DNA of 64,000 nt from Bradyrhizobium sp. AZCC 2176 (GTDB lineage Bacteria; Pseudomonadota; Alphaproteobacteria; Rhizobiales; Xanthobacteraceae), in the NCBI RefSeq assembly GCF_036924645.1, contig NZ_JAZHRX010000001.1, positions 124,001-188,000 on the forward strand. Direction: 5' to 3'. A model generated the notes under the pieces. That model saw only the letters and a program-made list of their open reading frames with translations. It did no database searches and was not told the origin of the DNA. A program made the position numbers and the translations under genes. Of this stretch, positions 54,174-62,462 are shown one piece after another. Position 1 is the stretch's first letter, and the number at the start of each line of letters is the position of its first letter.

Positions 54174-55043
54174 TCACGCGCCGTCGAACCGCCGAAACAG
54201 TTCCGCGCCGGGCTTCGGCAGCGGCCCGTTTTCGTTCGTCGCATGGCGGTCAAGCCATTGTTCGGACGCGGGAAGTAGCGCGCGATAGATTTCGCCACAG
54301 AGCGTTCGGGCCGGCCTGCCCGGCCAGTCTGCCGGTAACAGTGAGGTCGGCAACAAGGGATCGCGGAGCACGACGCGGCGGTAATGGTGGATCAGCAGCA
54401 CGCGCGCTGTGAAGGCGTCGGCGTCCACCAGCCGCTCGCCCTTGGTGATCCAGCCGTGCAGCGGTTCGAAGGTCTTCATGAATTTTTGATAGGCGTCGGC
54501 GGTCCGGTGCAGCGGCCAGCTTTCGCTGAGCAGGCGTCGCCCGCTGTCGTCCTCGGCCGAGACTTCGAGGCGTATGGCCCCTGAGGCTTCGTTAGGGATG
54601 GGCACGCCCGACGGCGCGACCCACACGCCCGGCAGCGGGCTGCCGAAGCCCGCATTCTTCAGCCCCTCGCGCGCGGCGTCGCGGTCCCCGCCATTGCCGA
54701 TCAGCAGCAGTTCGAACCGCCCGGTCCAGTCGGACGCGGGCGGCCCATAGATGTGTTTCGTTGCGATATCAAAAGTTTGCCGCCCGCTCTGCAGCAGACG
54801 ATAGAAGCTGTTGCGGCCGATTTTATTGCGCTCGAACCAGCCATCGGCGGTCAGCCGCGACATCGCGGTGCGCACCACGCTGGCGTCGATGTCGAGTTGC
54901 TCGAAGAATTCAAGCAGCGTGCCCAGCCAGACCGAGCCGCCGCGCGGCACGATGGCATCGCCGAACACGGTGATGACGATCGAGCCGGTGCGCGACGGTT
55001 CGCGCTTCAACTGCTGGACGATGCGGGCAAGCGGCGGCGGCAT
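54174..55043 (-). CDS. paaX: phenylacetate pathway repressor PaaX
   Basis: The 289-residue regulator of the PaaX family has the N-terminal winged-helix region (SIVITVFGDAIVPRGGSVWL, then DASVVRTAMSRLTADGWFER). The middle and C-terminal domains contain FELLLIGNGG, LPGVWVAPSGVPIPN and DPLLPTSLLPADWPG. PaaX represses paa genes until phenylacetyl-CoA binds. It is immediately upstream of paaA on the same strand. Confidence 0.95.
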   Translation of the reverse strand: MPPPLARIVQQLKREPSRTGSIVITVFGDAIVPRGGSVWLGTLLEFFEQLDIDASVVRTAMSRLTADGWFERNKIGRNSFYRLLQSGRQTFDIATKHIYGPPASDWTGRFELLLIGNGGDRDAAREGLKNAGFGSPLPGVWVAPSGVPIPNEASGAIRLEVSAEDDSGRRLLSESWPLHRTADAYQKFMKTFEPLHGWITKGERLVDADAFTARVLLIHHYRRVVLRDPLLPTSLLPADWPGRPARTLCGEIYRALLPASEQWLDRHATNENGPLPKPGAELFRRFDGA

Positions 55044-55099
55044 GCGTCAAGGCATAGCGCGTTTTTCGTGATCGCGACAATGTCGGCAAGAGTCGGGCT

Positions 55100-55200
55100 T
55101 CATCCTTCGAGACGCGGCCAAGCGGCCGCTCCTCAGGATGAGGTCTTAGACCCTCATGGTGAGGAGCGCGGCAACGCCGCGCGTCTCGAACCATGCGGCC
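55100..55200. repeat. dispersed repeat, CCTCATCCTGAGGAGC family, copy 3
   Basis: CATCCTTCGAGACGCGGCC, GCTCCTCAGGATGAGG, CCCTCATGGTGAGGAGC and CGCGTCTCGAACCATG show the family pattern in the opposite order. It lies between paaX and the next hydrolase gene. Confidence 0.85.
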
Positions 55201-55231
55201 CCGATACACCCAATCGGGACTTCTGCCGGCT

Positions 55232-56002
55232 CTACCGATGCGGGTTCGGATACACCAGGCTGCGCCAGCCGCTTCGATCGAACGGCGCCCATTCGCCCTC
55301 CGGCTGCGCCAGGCGATCGGCGACCGCGTAGACCGCGGCGGGGTGATGGCCCATGCCGCAATGGCTGCTTTCGACCTCGATGCTCTCAGAGGTCGCTGAC
55401 GTCTTTTCCATGCAGCCCTGCCAGGCGCAGATGCCGTCGGTGCGGCTGAAGATCGCGGTGGTCGGCACCGGCGGCGTGCCGGACAGCGCTCCGCCGAAAC
55501 GGGCGTCCTCCTCGTCGGCGCGGCGGCCGCTCGCCATCTCGTAAACGCGCCAGGCGTTGGTCGCCTTCGGTCCCGCGGCAAACGGGCTGCCGAGCGTGAT
55601 CACCGAGCGCACGCGCTCCGGCATCATCTTGGCGAGCTGGCGGGCGTAGAGACCGCCGAGGCTCCAGCCGACCAGCGAGACCTTGCGGCCATGCGTGTCG
55701 TTCAACTCGTGGACGAGATCGACCATCGCGTTCTGGACGCCGTGGCGCAGTCCGAGATTGCGGCCCTGGCGCCAGCCGCTGGCGGCGTAGCCGCGGCTCT
55801 TCAGAAAGCTGCGCAGTGGACGCGTCGAGGTATCGGACGCAACAAGCCCGGGCAGCACTAATACCGGATGGCCGTCACCACGCGGGGCGAGGCTCAGCAG
55901 CGGCAACGCGCCGAGAAACGCTCCCAGTTCGGAAATCGCACGCCCCTCCAGAAACATCAGGGTTCTGGACGGCGGCGAAAGCGTCTGTGTAGCAACGGAC
56001 AT
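55232..56002 (-). CDS. alpha/beta hydrolase (lipase/esterase-like)
   Basis: The 256-residue protein has HPVLVLPGLVASDTSTRPL as the oxyanion region, a lipase-type nucleophile elbow GWSLGGLYARQLAK near residue 117, and a likely His in SSHCGMGHHPAAVYAV at the C-terminus. No signal peptide is evident. AGGAG suits the second of two adjacent ATGs (56002). Substrate is unknown. The 189-bp gap upstream holds an AT-rich stretch near 56150-56190 but no gene. Confidence 0.85.
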   Translation of the reverse strand: MSVATQTLSPPSRTLMFLEGRAISELGAFLGALPLLSLAPRGDGHPVLVLPGLVASDTSTRPLRSFLKSRGYAASGWRQGRNLGLRHGVQNAMVDLVHELNDTHGRKVSLVGWSLGGLYARQLAKMMPERVRSVITLGSPFAAGPKATNAWRVYEMASGRRADEEDARFGGALSGTPPVPTTAIFSRTDGICAWQGCMEKTSATSESIEVESSHCGMGHHPAAVYAVADRLAQPEGEWAPFDRSGWRSLVYPNPHR

Positions 56003-56191
56003 CATGTCTCCTCTCGGGCTGGCCCCTTACGTCTCGGCAGCCATGCCACTGGTTCAGTTGAGTAGACGCAAGCGCAGCAGAATCGTTCGCAGTGCAATAT
56101 AGTTCCACAAAAAGCTAAGGAACCGGTTTTGCTCTTGCAAGCGGTCGAGGTCACACCTGGGATAGTTAAAGACGTTGACGTGATTAATTAG

Positions 56192-57478
56192 TCACAGCAG
56201 CCGCAGCAGGTATTCGAGGGTGTAGAGCGCCAGCCCTGCAAGCCCGCCGATCAGCGAACCGTTGAAGCGGATGTATTGCAGGTCGCGGCCGATATTGATC
56301 TCGATCAGCGCAATCAGTTGTCCCATGTCCCACGACTTCACTTGATCCGAGATGAAGGTCGAGACGCCGCTCTTCTGTTCGGCGACGACCGTTCGCAGCA
56401 CCGCCACGAGCCCCTGATTGATTTCGGTGCGCAGCTCAGTGTCGCCGGCCAGCGCCTCGCCTGCCGTCACGAACATGCGCACCAGATATTGCTCCAGCAC
56501 CTGGGTCTCGCCGGAGGCGCTGCGCTCGAAGAATGCGCGCGCGTTCGCCCATATGTGGCGCGCGAGATCGGACAGTTCAGGCCGCGCCAGGAGATCGCGC
56601 TTCAGGCTCTGGATGCGTTCGGCGTAGGCCGGATCTGTGCCGAGCCGGTCGACAAAGGTCAGCACCATGCGATCGAACTCGCCGCGGAACGGATGTGCAG
56701 GATCGTTGCGGACTTCCTCGAAGAAGGCGGTGGCGGAGGCAACGATCTTGTTCACCAGAAACTTGTCGGCGCGATAGAGTTTCAACAACGTCGGCAATTC
56801 CGCGCGGATCTTTTCGCGGATCATCGCCATGGTTTCGGCCTGCGTCATCGTCTGATGCACGCCGCGCAGGAGATCATCGAGCAGACCTTGATGGCGTCCT
56901 TCCTTCACGAACGCGCGCAACGTTCCGGCGGCGAGCGGCGCGAGATCGATCGCCATCAGTTGCGCGGTGATGCGGCGGCTGACGAAGGTCATCAGCCCCG
57001 AGTTCTCGGTCGCCGCCACCGCCTCGGGCAACAGCCGCAGCGCAAAGCGCGCGAGATCCTCGCTGCGCTTGCGGTCGCGCAGCCAGTCGGCAATGAACGA
57101 GCCGAAATCGATCTGCCCCAGTTTTGCTTCGACCGGAGCAGATTCGAGGAAATGCAGCTCGATGAATTCGCCAAGCTTGTCGGCGATGCGGTGCTGGTTG
57201 CTCTGGATGATCGCGGTGTGCGGGATCGGCAGTCCCAGCGGCCTTTTGAACAAGGCGACCACGGCGTACCAATCGGCGAGACCGCCGATGGTGGCGGCCT
57301 CCGCAAACGCCGCGATGAAGCCGAAGACGGGATGCAGGGGCAGCAGTGCCCTCGCGCCAAGGAAAATTACAAACGTCGCCGCCAGCACCAGCGTCGCCAA
57401 TAGCTTCACGCGCCGCAGTTCGGCGGCGCGTGCGGCGTCGACGGGAGCGTCGATGACGAAGGTGGCGGGAAGGGTCAT
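56192..57478 (-). CDS. DUF445 family membrane protein
   Basis: The 428-residue protein has membrane segments near its N-terminus (LLATLVLAATFVIFLGARAL and a following one through FGFIAAFAEAATIGGLADWY). A long soluble, helix-rich middle follows, and a C-terminal hydrophobic hairpin (GSLIGGLAGLALYTLEYLL). AEAATIGGLADWYAVVALFK and the P-I-P-H-T segment are DUF445 hallmarks. The family is conserved but its function is unknown. ATG 57478 follows AAGCCGTC and is the family start. Confidence 0.88.
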   Translation of the reverse strand: MTLPATFVIDAPVDAARAAELRRVKLLATLVLAATFVIFLGARALLPLHPVFGFIAAFAEAATIGGLADWYAVVALFKRPLGLPIPHTAIIQSNQHRIADKLGEFIELHFLESAPVEAKLGQIDFGSFIADWLRDRKRSEDLARFALRLLPEAVAATENSGLMTFVSRRITAQLMAIDLAPLAAGTLRAFVKEGRHQGLLDDLLRGVHQTMTQAETMAMIREKIRAELPTLLKLYRADKFLVNKIVASATAFFEEVRNDPAHPFRGEFDRMVLTFVDRLGTDPAYAERIQSLKRDLLARPELSDLARHIWANARAFFERSASGETQVLEQYLVRMFVTAGEALAGDTELRTEINQGLVAVLRTVVAEQKSGVSTFISDQVKSWDMGQLIALIEINIGRDLQYIRFNGSLIGGLAGLALYTLEYLLRLL

Positions 57479-57500
57479 GACGGCTTTCGGATGGACGACG

Positions 57501-57605
57501 ACCCTCATCCTGAGGAGCGGCGTCTTCGCCGCGTCTCGAAGGATGCAGGCCCCATCGTGGCCTCATGGTTCGAGACGGCGCAAGGGCGCCTCCTCACCAT
57601 GAAGG
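57501..57605. repeat. dispersed repeat, CCTCATCCTGAGGAGC family, copy 4
   Basis: CCTCATCCTGAGGAGCGG and CGCGTCTCGAAGGATG are followed by CCTCATGGTTCGAGACGG and CGCCTCCTCACCATGAAGG, arranged as in copy 1. It lies upstream of the DUF445 gene. Confidence 0.85.
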
Positions 57606-57633
57606 TCCAGACTGATGTATGAGGAGACCCGAC

Positions 57634-57661
57634 AAAAAGAAGGCCCGCTAAGCGGGCCTTC
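57634..57661 (-). terminator. Rho-independent terminator of the phasin gene
   Basis: On the minus strand GAAGGCCCGC and GCGGGCCTTC form a perfect 10-bp stem with a three-base loop, followed directly by TTTTT. It lies 28 bp beyond the phasin stop. Confidence 0.93.
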
Positions 57662-57689
57662 GAAAATGCAGTTGTCAGGCGGATCGCGA

Positions 57690-58166
57690 TCAGGCGGTCT
57701 TGGAGTAGACCTTGGCGAAGTTGTCCTGCGCGTTCTTGGCACCCTCGGTGACGAGCTTGCCGAGATATTCGGTGCTGGCCTTCGCCCGCGATACGAGCAC
57801 TTCGCCACGCGCACGGACCAGGTCCGACTGGATCTGGGCGGCTTCGCTCAGCGACGTGGCCGACGCGAGCTTGTCGATGCCGGCGAAGAACGCTTCCGCG
57901 TCCTGGTAGAACGCCTGCTGGATGTTGCGGCTGATCTTGGCGGCCTCGGAAACCGAACCGGCAACGGCGGTCTCGATGGCAGCAGTAACCTTCTCGGAAC
58001 CGGCATGCATGTCGGCGGCGCGAACCTTGGCGGTCTCGGCCTGCTTCTTCACGAACTCACGGGCAGCTTCCGGAACTTCCAGGTTCTGGAGCTTGGTGAA
58101 CGCCTCGGTGACGGGCGCGAAGGCTTCCTTGGCGGTATTCAGCACGGAATTGGTTTCGGTGGTCAT
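57690..58166 (-). CDS. phaP: phasin (Phasin_2 family)
   Basis: This 158-residue amphipathic helical protein coats PHA granules. EAFTKLQNLEVPEAAREFVK, ARAADMHAGSEKVTAAIE-like and AFFAGIDKLASATSLSEAAQ are typical of Phasin_2 proteins. AGGATGGAGAGACC precedes the ATG, and a strong terminator follows. It sits in the same orientation downstream of the PHA synthase genes, with its own 247-bp upstream region. Confidence 0.93.
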   Translation of the reverse strand: MTTETNSVLNTAKEAFAPVTEAFTKLQNLEVPEAAREFVKKQAETAKVRAADMHAGSEKVTAAIETAVAGSVSEAAKISRNIQQAFYQDAEAFFAGIDKLASATSLSEAAQIQSDLVRARGEVLVSRAKASTEYLGKLVTEGAKNAQDNFAKVYSKTA

Positions 58167-58413
58167 GGGGGTCTCTCCATCCTCAGGTTTGAGCTATGGG
58201 CTCACCCCGTCCGGATTGGCCCGGGGCACGAGTGTTGTGCCATAGTTAATGGTGCGGCGCAACATCAATGTTGCAGCGCGATATCACGAATTCGTGAAGA
58301 GCCTGATGGATAAGCGGTTCGCCCAGAGAACCGGCAAAAGTTCCACTTTAGGCTAATGCCGGAGCCGGCCCCATTTACTTTGCATGGGGTTGTTTTCGCG
58401 ATTTTGTATCTGG

Positions 58414-59007
58414 CTAGTGCTGGACCGCCCCTGGCAACCCGTAGGCTTCCAACTGTGCCCGAACCTGCGCCACATTGTGTCCGAGCACGACGATGTCGTG
58501 CTTCTTGCCGTCGACGTCCCGGACGTGGTCCCGCAGCAGGGCCTCGGCCTTGAAGCCAAGGCTTTCGAACAGCGTGATCGCCGCCTGCTGATCGACCGTC
58601 ATCTGCACCGACAGCTTTTCCAGGCCGGCGCCCAAGGCGAGCGCGAAGGTCTCCTGGGACAGCGCCCGGCCAACCCCGTGCCCACGGACGTCCAGCGACA
58701 CCACCATCCGGATCTCGCCGACATGGGGCGACCACGAATGGGGATCGCGCACCAGCGTGCCGCAGCCGACCACCGTCCCGTTTTTCACCGCCAGCAGGCT
58801 GACGATGGCGCCGCGCTCGATCTCGTTGACCCAGGCCGACAGCACTTTGGGCTGGCTGATATTGCGCGGCAGGAACAGCAAATCATGCGTCGGAAGTTTT
58901 TGCGCGAACGCCAGCACGGCGGGCTCGTCGGCACGCGCCATCATGCGGAATTCGATGTCGCCGGCGTCGGTCTTGACGTGGCGCGGATAGGAACGTGTTT
59001 CGCTCAT
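58414..59007 (-). CDS. GNAT family N-acetyltransferase, translationally coupled to phaC
   Basis: The 197-residue protein has the GNAT fold: VVGCGTLVRDPHSWSPHVGE, then the acetyl-CoA motif VSLDVRGHGVGRALSQETFA near residue 105 and VDQQAAITLFESLGFKAEAL. Its ATG at 59007 overlaps the phaC stop (ATGA), so ribosomes probably re-initiate. Substrate is unknown; small molecules, N-termini or lysines are all acetylated in this superfamily. Confidence 0.88.
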   Translation of the reverse strand: MSETRSYPRHVKTDAGDIEFRMMARADEPAVLAFAQKLPTHDLLFLPRNISQPKVLSAWVNEIERGAIVSLLAVKNGTVVGCGTLVRDPHSWSPHVGEIRMVVSLDVRGHGVGRALSQETFALALGAGLEKLSVQMTVDQQAAITLFESLGFKAEALLRDHVRDVDGKKHDIVVLGHNVAQVRAQLEAYGLPGAVQH

Positions 59008-60086
59008 GTTGATCTCTTACCTAGCCAGGAGTCCAGTTTCGGCCACAGCCGCTTGATGGCATTGGCGCCGGCGACAAGGCTGACGTGACCGCCCTTCAGC
59101 ATCACCTCTTCCTTGTCCGTCGAGCCGACCTTGGTGATCAGGTGTTTCGCCGCGTCGTAGGGCACGATGTGATCGTGCTCGGCGACCGCATGCAGGATCG
59201 GCACTTTGATCTTGGAAATATCCGCCGCCCGCCCGCCGACCGACATGGTGTCGTTGTAGAGCTTGTTGTCCCACATCAGGTCCTTGGTAATGGTGCGAAA
59301 GTATTCGCCGGCCAGCGGCAAGGTATCCGTGCCCCAGCGGTCCATCATCCGGTAAGCTTTGACATATTCGTCGTTCCAGATGTTCTCCCACAATTGCACC
59401 TGGCTGACGGTGCGCGAGGCCGGCCGCAGCATCTCGAACGAGGACAGGATCATTTCCGGCGGCACGTTGCCGACGCTGTCGACCAGCTTGTCGACATCGA
59501 AATAGCGGCGGTCCGAAAAATTCTGAAACAGCTTCATCTCGCGAAAATCGATCGGCGTGGTGAAACAGATCAAATTCTTCATCGGCCCGTCGTTGAAAAT
59601 CGAGCCGTACAGCAGCGACAGCACGCCGCCGAAGCAATAGCCGATCACGGTGACGTCGTGCTCGCCGGAATCCTGCTGCACGCGGCGGACGCAATCGGGG
59701 ATGAAGTCGAGGACGTAGTCCTCCATCCGCAGGGATTTTTCCTCCGGCTTCGGCGCGGTCCAGTCCAGCATGTAGACGTCGTAGCCGCTCTTTAAGAGAA
59801 ACTCGATGAAGCTTTGGCCAGGCACCATGTCGAGGATGTAGCCGCGGTTGGTGGTGGCCATCACGATCAGGATCGGCACGCGATAGATTTCGTCCGCGAT
59901 CGGCCGGTAGTGATAGAGGTTCATGGTGCCGCGGGCGGCCAGGATGTCCTTTGGCGTCGAGCCGAGCGACGGGCCGGACGAGGAAAAATATTCGACCCCC
60001 TTGATGCTGCGCTGGATCGCGCGCTGCACCTCGGACTGGACCCGCTCCGAGATCGAGGCGAAATCGACACCCGCGGGAGCGTTCAT
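59004..60086 (-). CDS. phaC: poly(3-hydroxyalkanoate) synthase, class III-like PhaC
   Basis: The 360-residue enzyme polymerises hydroxyacyl-CoA into PHA. The lipase-like box is GYCFGGVLSLLYGS with the catalytic Cys near residue 149. The catalytic Asp and His are in AVAEHDHIVPYDAAK and KGGHVSLVAG. Length near 360 and a small adjacent partner gene fit class III (PhaC-PhaE) rather than the ~600-residue class I. Its start overlaps the phaE-like stop by 4 bp. Confidence 0.93.
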   Translation of the reverse strand: MNAPAGVDFASISERVQSEVQRAIQRSIKGVEYFSSSGPSLGSTPKDILAARGTMNLYHYRPIADEIYRVPILIVMATTNRGYILDMVPGQSFIEFLLKSGYDVYMLDWTAPKPEEKSLRMEDYVLDFIPDCVRRVQQDSGEHDVTVIGYCFGGVLSLLYGSIFNDGPMKNLICFTTPIDFREMKLFQNFSDRRYFDVDKLVDSVGNVPPEMILSSFEMLRPASRTVSQVQLWENIWNDEYVKAYRMMDRWGTDTLPLAGEYFRTITKDLMWDNKLYNDTMSVGGRAADISKIKVPILHAVAEHDHIVPYDAAKHLITKVGSTDKEEVMLKGGHVSLVAGANAIKRLWPKLDSWLGKRST

Positions 60087-60463
60087 TTCTGCTCTCCCTC
60101 CGATGGCGGACGCTTGGTGCGCGGCGGTCGCGGCGTGCCATGGCCGCTCTCCGGCGACAGCGAGTTATGGTGCACCTGATGCAGCAGCGCCTTGATCTCG
60201 TTGAGCTGGCCCTCGATCGACTGCAGCCGCTCGGCCATGCCGACCATCTGCGCCCGGCTCGGCAGGTTCATCGCCAGCAGGTATTTCTCCATCAGCTCGC
60301 CGAGCTGCTTCTGCGCGCCCGCCGTCACGCCGCCGACCTGGTTCATCACCTTGGAGAATTCCGGCGACGTCATCGCCTGATTGGCGAAGGAGTTGAAGCC
60401 TTTCTCCATTTCCCCGATCATGGTCTGCCAGATCACGGCAGGATCGTTGCCTTTGTCGGCCAT
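60083..60463 (-). CDS. phaE: short PhaE-like PHA synthase subunit
   Basis: The 126-residue protein contains AVIWQTMIGEMEKGFNSFAN and the PhaE-like segment LPSRAQMVGMAERLQSIEGQ followed by a helix LNEIKALLHQV. The tail is Pro/Arg-rich (GTPRPPRTKRPPSEGEQK). Characterised PhaE subunits are about 300 or more residues, so this is a much shorter form keeping only the C-terminal part. GGGAGAGGG precedes ATG 60463. It is the first gene of the phaE-phaC-GNAT overlap operon. Confidence 0.83.
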   Translation of the reverse strand: MADKGNDPAVIWQTMIGEMEKGFNSFANQAMTSPEFSKVMNQVGGVTAGAQKQLGELMEKYLLAMNLPSRAQMVGMAERLQSIEGQLNEIKALLHQVHHNSLSPESGHGTPRPPRTKRPPSEGEQK

Positions 60464-60629
60464 AGGCGCCCTCTCCCGAAAGGTTACGAGCGCTTGCCAC
60501 GCTTCGCTTGTGTTGACCCCATACCACACCGTTGCGGCGGGGCGGTCAACCACTGCGAAGTCTTCTGCGGTGCGGGAAACCATGCCATAGTTACTCAAAG
60601 CTCAGGTCACCTAAGGGAAGACACACGCG

Positions 60630-61544
60630 ATGCTCGCCCATCAGCCGCCACAGATTGCTCGCGCCAACGGCATCGACATTTGCTACGAGATTTTCGGCGA
60701 TCCGGCCGCGGAACCGCTGGTGCTGATCATGGGGCTCGGCGCCCAGATGATCCATTGGGATGACGATTTCTGCCGCCAGCTCGCAGCGCGCGGCTTTCGT
60801 GTCGTCCGCTTCGACAACCGCGACATCGGCAAGTCCTCCCATCTTTCCGGCGGCAAGCGGCTGACGCCGTTCGAACTGCTGAAGCTGCGGTTCCTGAAGA
60901 TTCCGGTCGCGGCAACCTATAAATTGATCGACATGGCCAAGGACACGGTCGGCCTGATGGATGTGCTCGGCATCAAGTCGGCACATCTGGTCGGCGCCTC
61001 GATGGGCGGCATGATTGCCCAGGAAATCGCGCTGTCGTTTCCGCAGCGGGTGCGTTCGCTGACCTCGATCATGTCGACGACGGGCAATCCCAAAATACCG
61101 CCGCCGACGCGCGAAGCCGCCGCAGTGCTGATGGCACCGCCGCCGCGAACGAAGGAGGAATATTTCGAGCGGTTCGCCAAGACCTGGAAAGTGCTGCGCG
61201 TCGGCTCGTTTCCTGAAGATGAGGCACTCGATCCTGCGCGCGCCGCGCGCACGTACGAGCGCGGCCTCAATCCAGCCGGTGTCGGCCGGCAGTTGCGGGC
61301 GGTGTTGGCTTCCGGCAGCCGCAAGGAACGGCTGGCTCAAGTGAAGGTGCCGACACTCGTCATTCACGGCACGGTCGATCCGCTGGTGCGTCCCGAAGGC
61401 GGCAAAGACACCGCAGCGTCGATTCCCGGCGCAAAGCTACTGATGATCGAAGGCATGGGCCACGCACTGCCGATCCCGATGTGGCCGCAGATTATCGGCG
61501 CGATCGACGAGCACGCGCATCGCGCGGCGGCGAAGGCGGCCTAA
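60630..61544 (+). CDS. alpha/beta hydrolase
   Basis: The 304-residue hydrolase has VLIMGLGAQMIHWDDDFC near residue 32, nucleophile elbow VGASMGGMIAQEIALSF near 125, Asp in HGTVDPLVRPEGG and His in EGMGHALPIPMWP. These match the family of short-chain esterases and peroxidase-like hydrolases with an aclacinomycin-esterase-like N-terminus. It diverges from the PHA operon by about 166 bp. Substrate is unknown. Confidence 0.88.
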   Translation: MLAHQPPQIARANGIDICYEIFGDPAAEPLVLIMGLGAQMIHWDDDFCRQLAARGFRVVRFDNRDIGKSSHLSGGKRLTPFELLKLRFLKIPVAATYKLIDMAKDTVGLMDVLGIKSAHLVGASMGGMIAQEIALSFPQRVRSLTSIMSTTGNPKIPPPTREAAAVLMAPPPRTKEEYFERFAKTWKVLRVGSFPEDEALDPARAARTYERGLNPAGVGRQLRAVLASGSRKERLAQVKVPTLVIHGTVDPLVRPEGGKDTAASIPGAKLLMIEGMGHALPIPMWPQIIGAIDEHAHRAAAKAA

Positions 61545-61548
61545 CCTC

Positions 61549-61692
61549 TCTCGTCGTTCCTGCGAAAGCAGGAACCCATAGCCACAGGCCGCCGTGAGTT
61601 AAGCAAGGCGTCAACCACCGCGCTTCATCAGTCCTGCCGCGGCGTATGGGTCCCTGCTCCCGTGCGCAATTGCGCACTAGGCAGGGACGACG
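61549..61692. repeat. dispersed repeat, TCGTCCCTGC/GCAGGGACGA family
   Basis: TCTCGTCGTTCCTGCGAAAG and GCAGGAACCCATA at one end mirror TATGGGTCCCTGC and GGCAGGGACGACGGCGAG at the other. It resembles the elements at 32029 and 62415. It lies between convergent genes. Confidence 0.75.
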
Positions 61693-61714
61693 GCGAGAGT
61701 TATCACCACGCAAC

Positions 61715-62386
61715 TTAACTCTTCGTGGCGATCCAGATGACGTGACGCGCACCGCCACCCCTTCCGGTGGCGCGGACGTTGACTTCGTTGACGTCGAAGT
61801 TTGCACCACGAAGACGCTTTGCGAACGCTGGATTGGGTCCGGACGACCAGACAGCCAGCACGCCGCCGGGCCGCAGCGCCGTCTGCGCCGCTTTCAATCC
61901 AGTTAAACTGTAGAGCGCATCATTGGCCTTGCGGGTCAGCCCTTCCGGCCCGTTATCGACGTCGAGGAGAACGGCATCGAAGGCTCCGCGATGCGACCGG
62001 ATGATTTCGGCGACATCCCCCTCCCGAATGTTCACGCGGGGATCGCCGAGGCTGTCCCCAAAAATTTCCGCCATCGGGCCGCGTGCCCATGCAACGACAG
62101 CGGGGACCAGTTCGACTTGCACGATCTGCGCTTTGCTTCCGAACGCGCCAAGCGCCGCGCGCAACGTAAAGCCCATGCCTAATCCGCCGATCAGTACGCG
62201 GGGGTCTGTGACGTCAATCTTCTTTGCCGCAAGCGTGGCAAGCGCAGCCTCAGAACCTGACAGACGGCTGTTCATCAGCTCGTTGGTGCCGAGCATGATG
62301 GAGAACTCCTTGCCGCGGCGCATCAGGCGGAGTTCATCGTCGGTGCCGGGAATACGGGCGGTGTCGATCTTTTCCCAGGGAATCAT
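61715..62386 (-). CDS. spermidine synthase-like SAM-dependent methyltransferase
   Basis: The 223-residue protein has the Rossmann SAM site RVLIGGLGMGFTLRAAL near residue 63, the acidic end of strand 2 in IVQVELVPAVVAWA and the following FDAVLLDVDNGPEGL near 137. This arrangement is that of spermidine-synthase-like proteins without the full aminopropyltransferase domain. Its substrate is unknown. Confidence 0.85.
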   Translation of the reverse strand: MIPWEKIDTARIPGTDDELRLMRRGKEFSIMLGTNELMNSRLSGSEAALATLAAKKIDVTDPRVLIGGLGMGFTLRAALGAFGSKAQIVQVELVPAVVAWARGPMAEIFGDSLGDPRVNIREGDVAEIIRSHRGAFDAVLLDVDNGPEGLTRKANDALYSLTGLKAAQTALRPGGVLAVWSSGPNPAFAKRLRGANFDVNEVNVRATGRGGGARHVIWIATKS

Positions 62387-62414
62387 CGATGGCTTTTAGC
62401 ATGCTGTCTCAATG

Positions 62415-62454
62415 GTCGTCGTCCCTGCGTTCGCACGCGTTCGCGGGGACGACG
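62415..62454. repeat. short hairpin, TCGTCCCTGC family
   Basis: GTCGTCGTCCCTGCG pairs with CGCGGGGACGACG around TTCGCACGCGTT. It is a minimal copy of the family at 61549-61692, placed just after the P450 reductase stop. Confidence 0.7.
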
Positions 62455-62462
62455 GATAGGCG

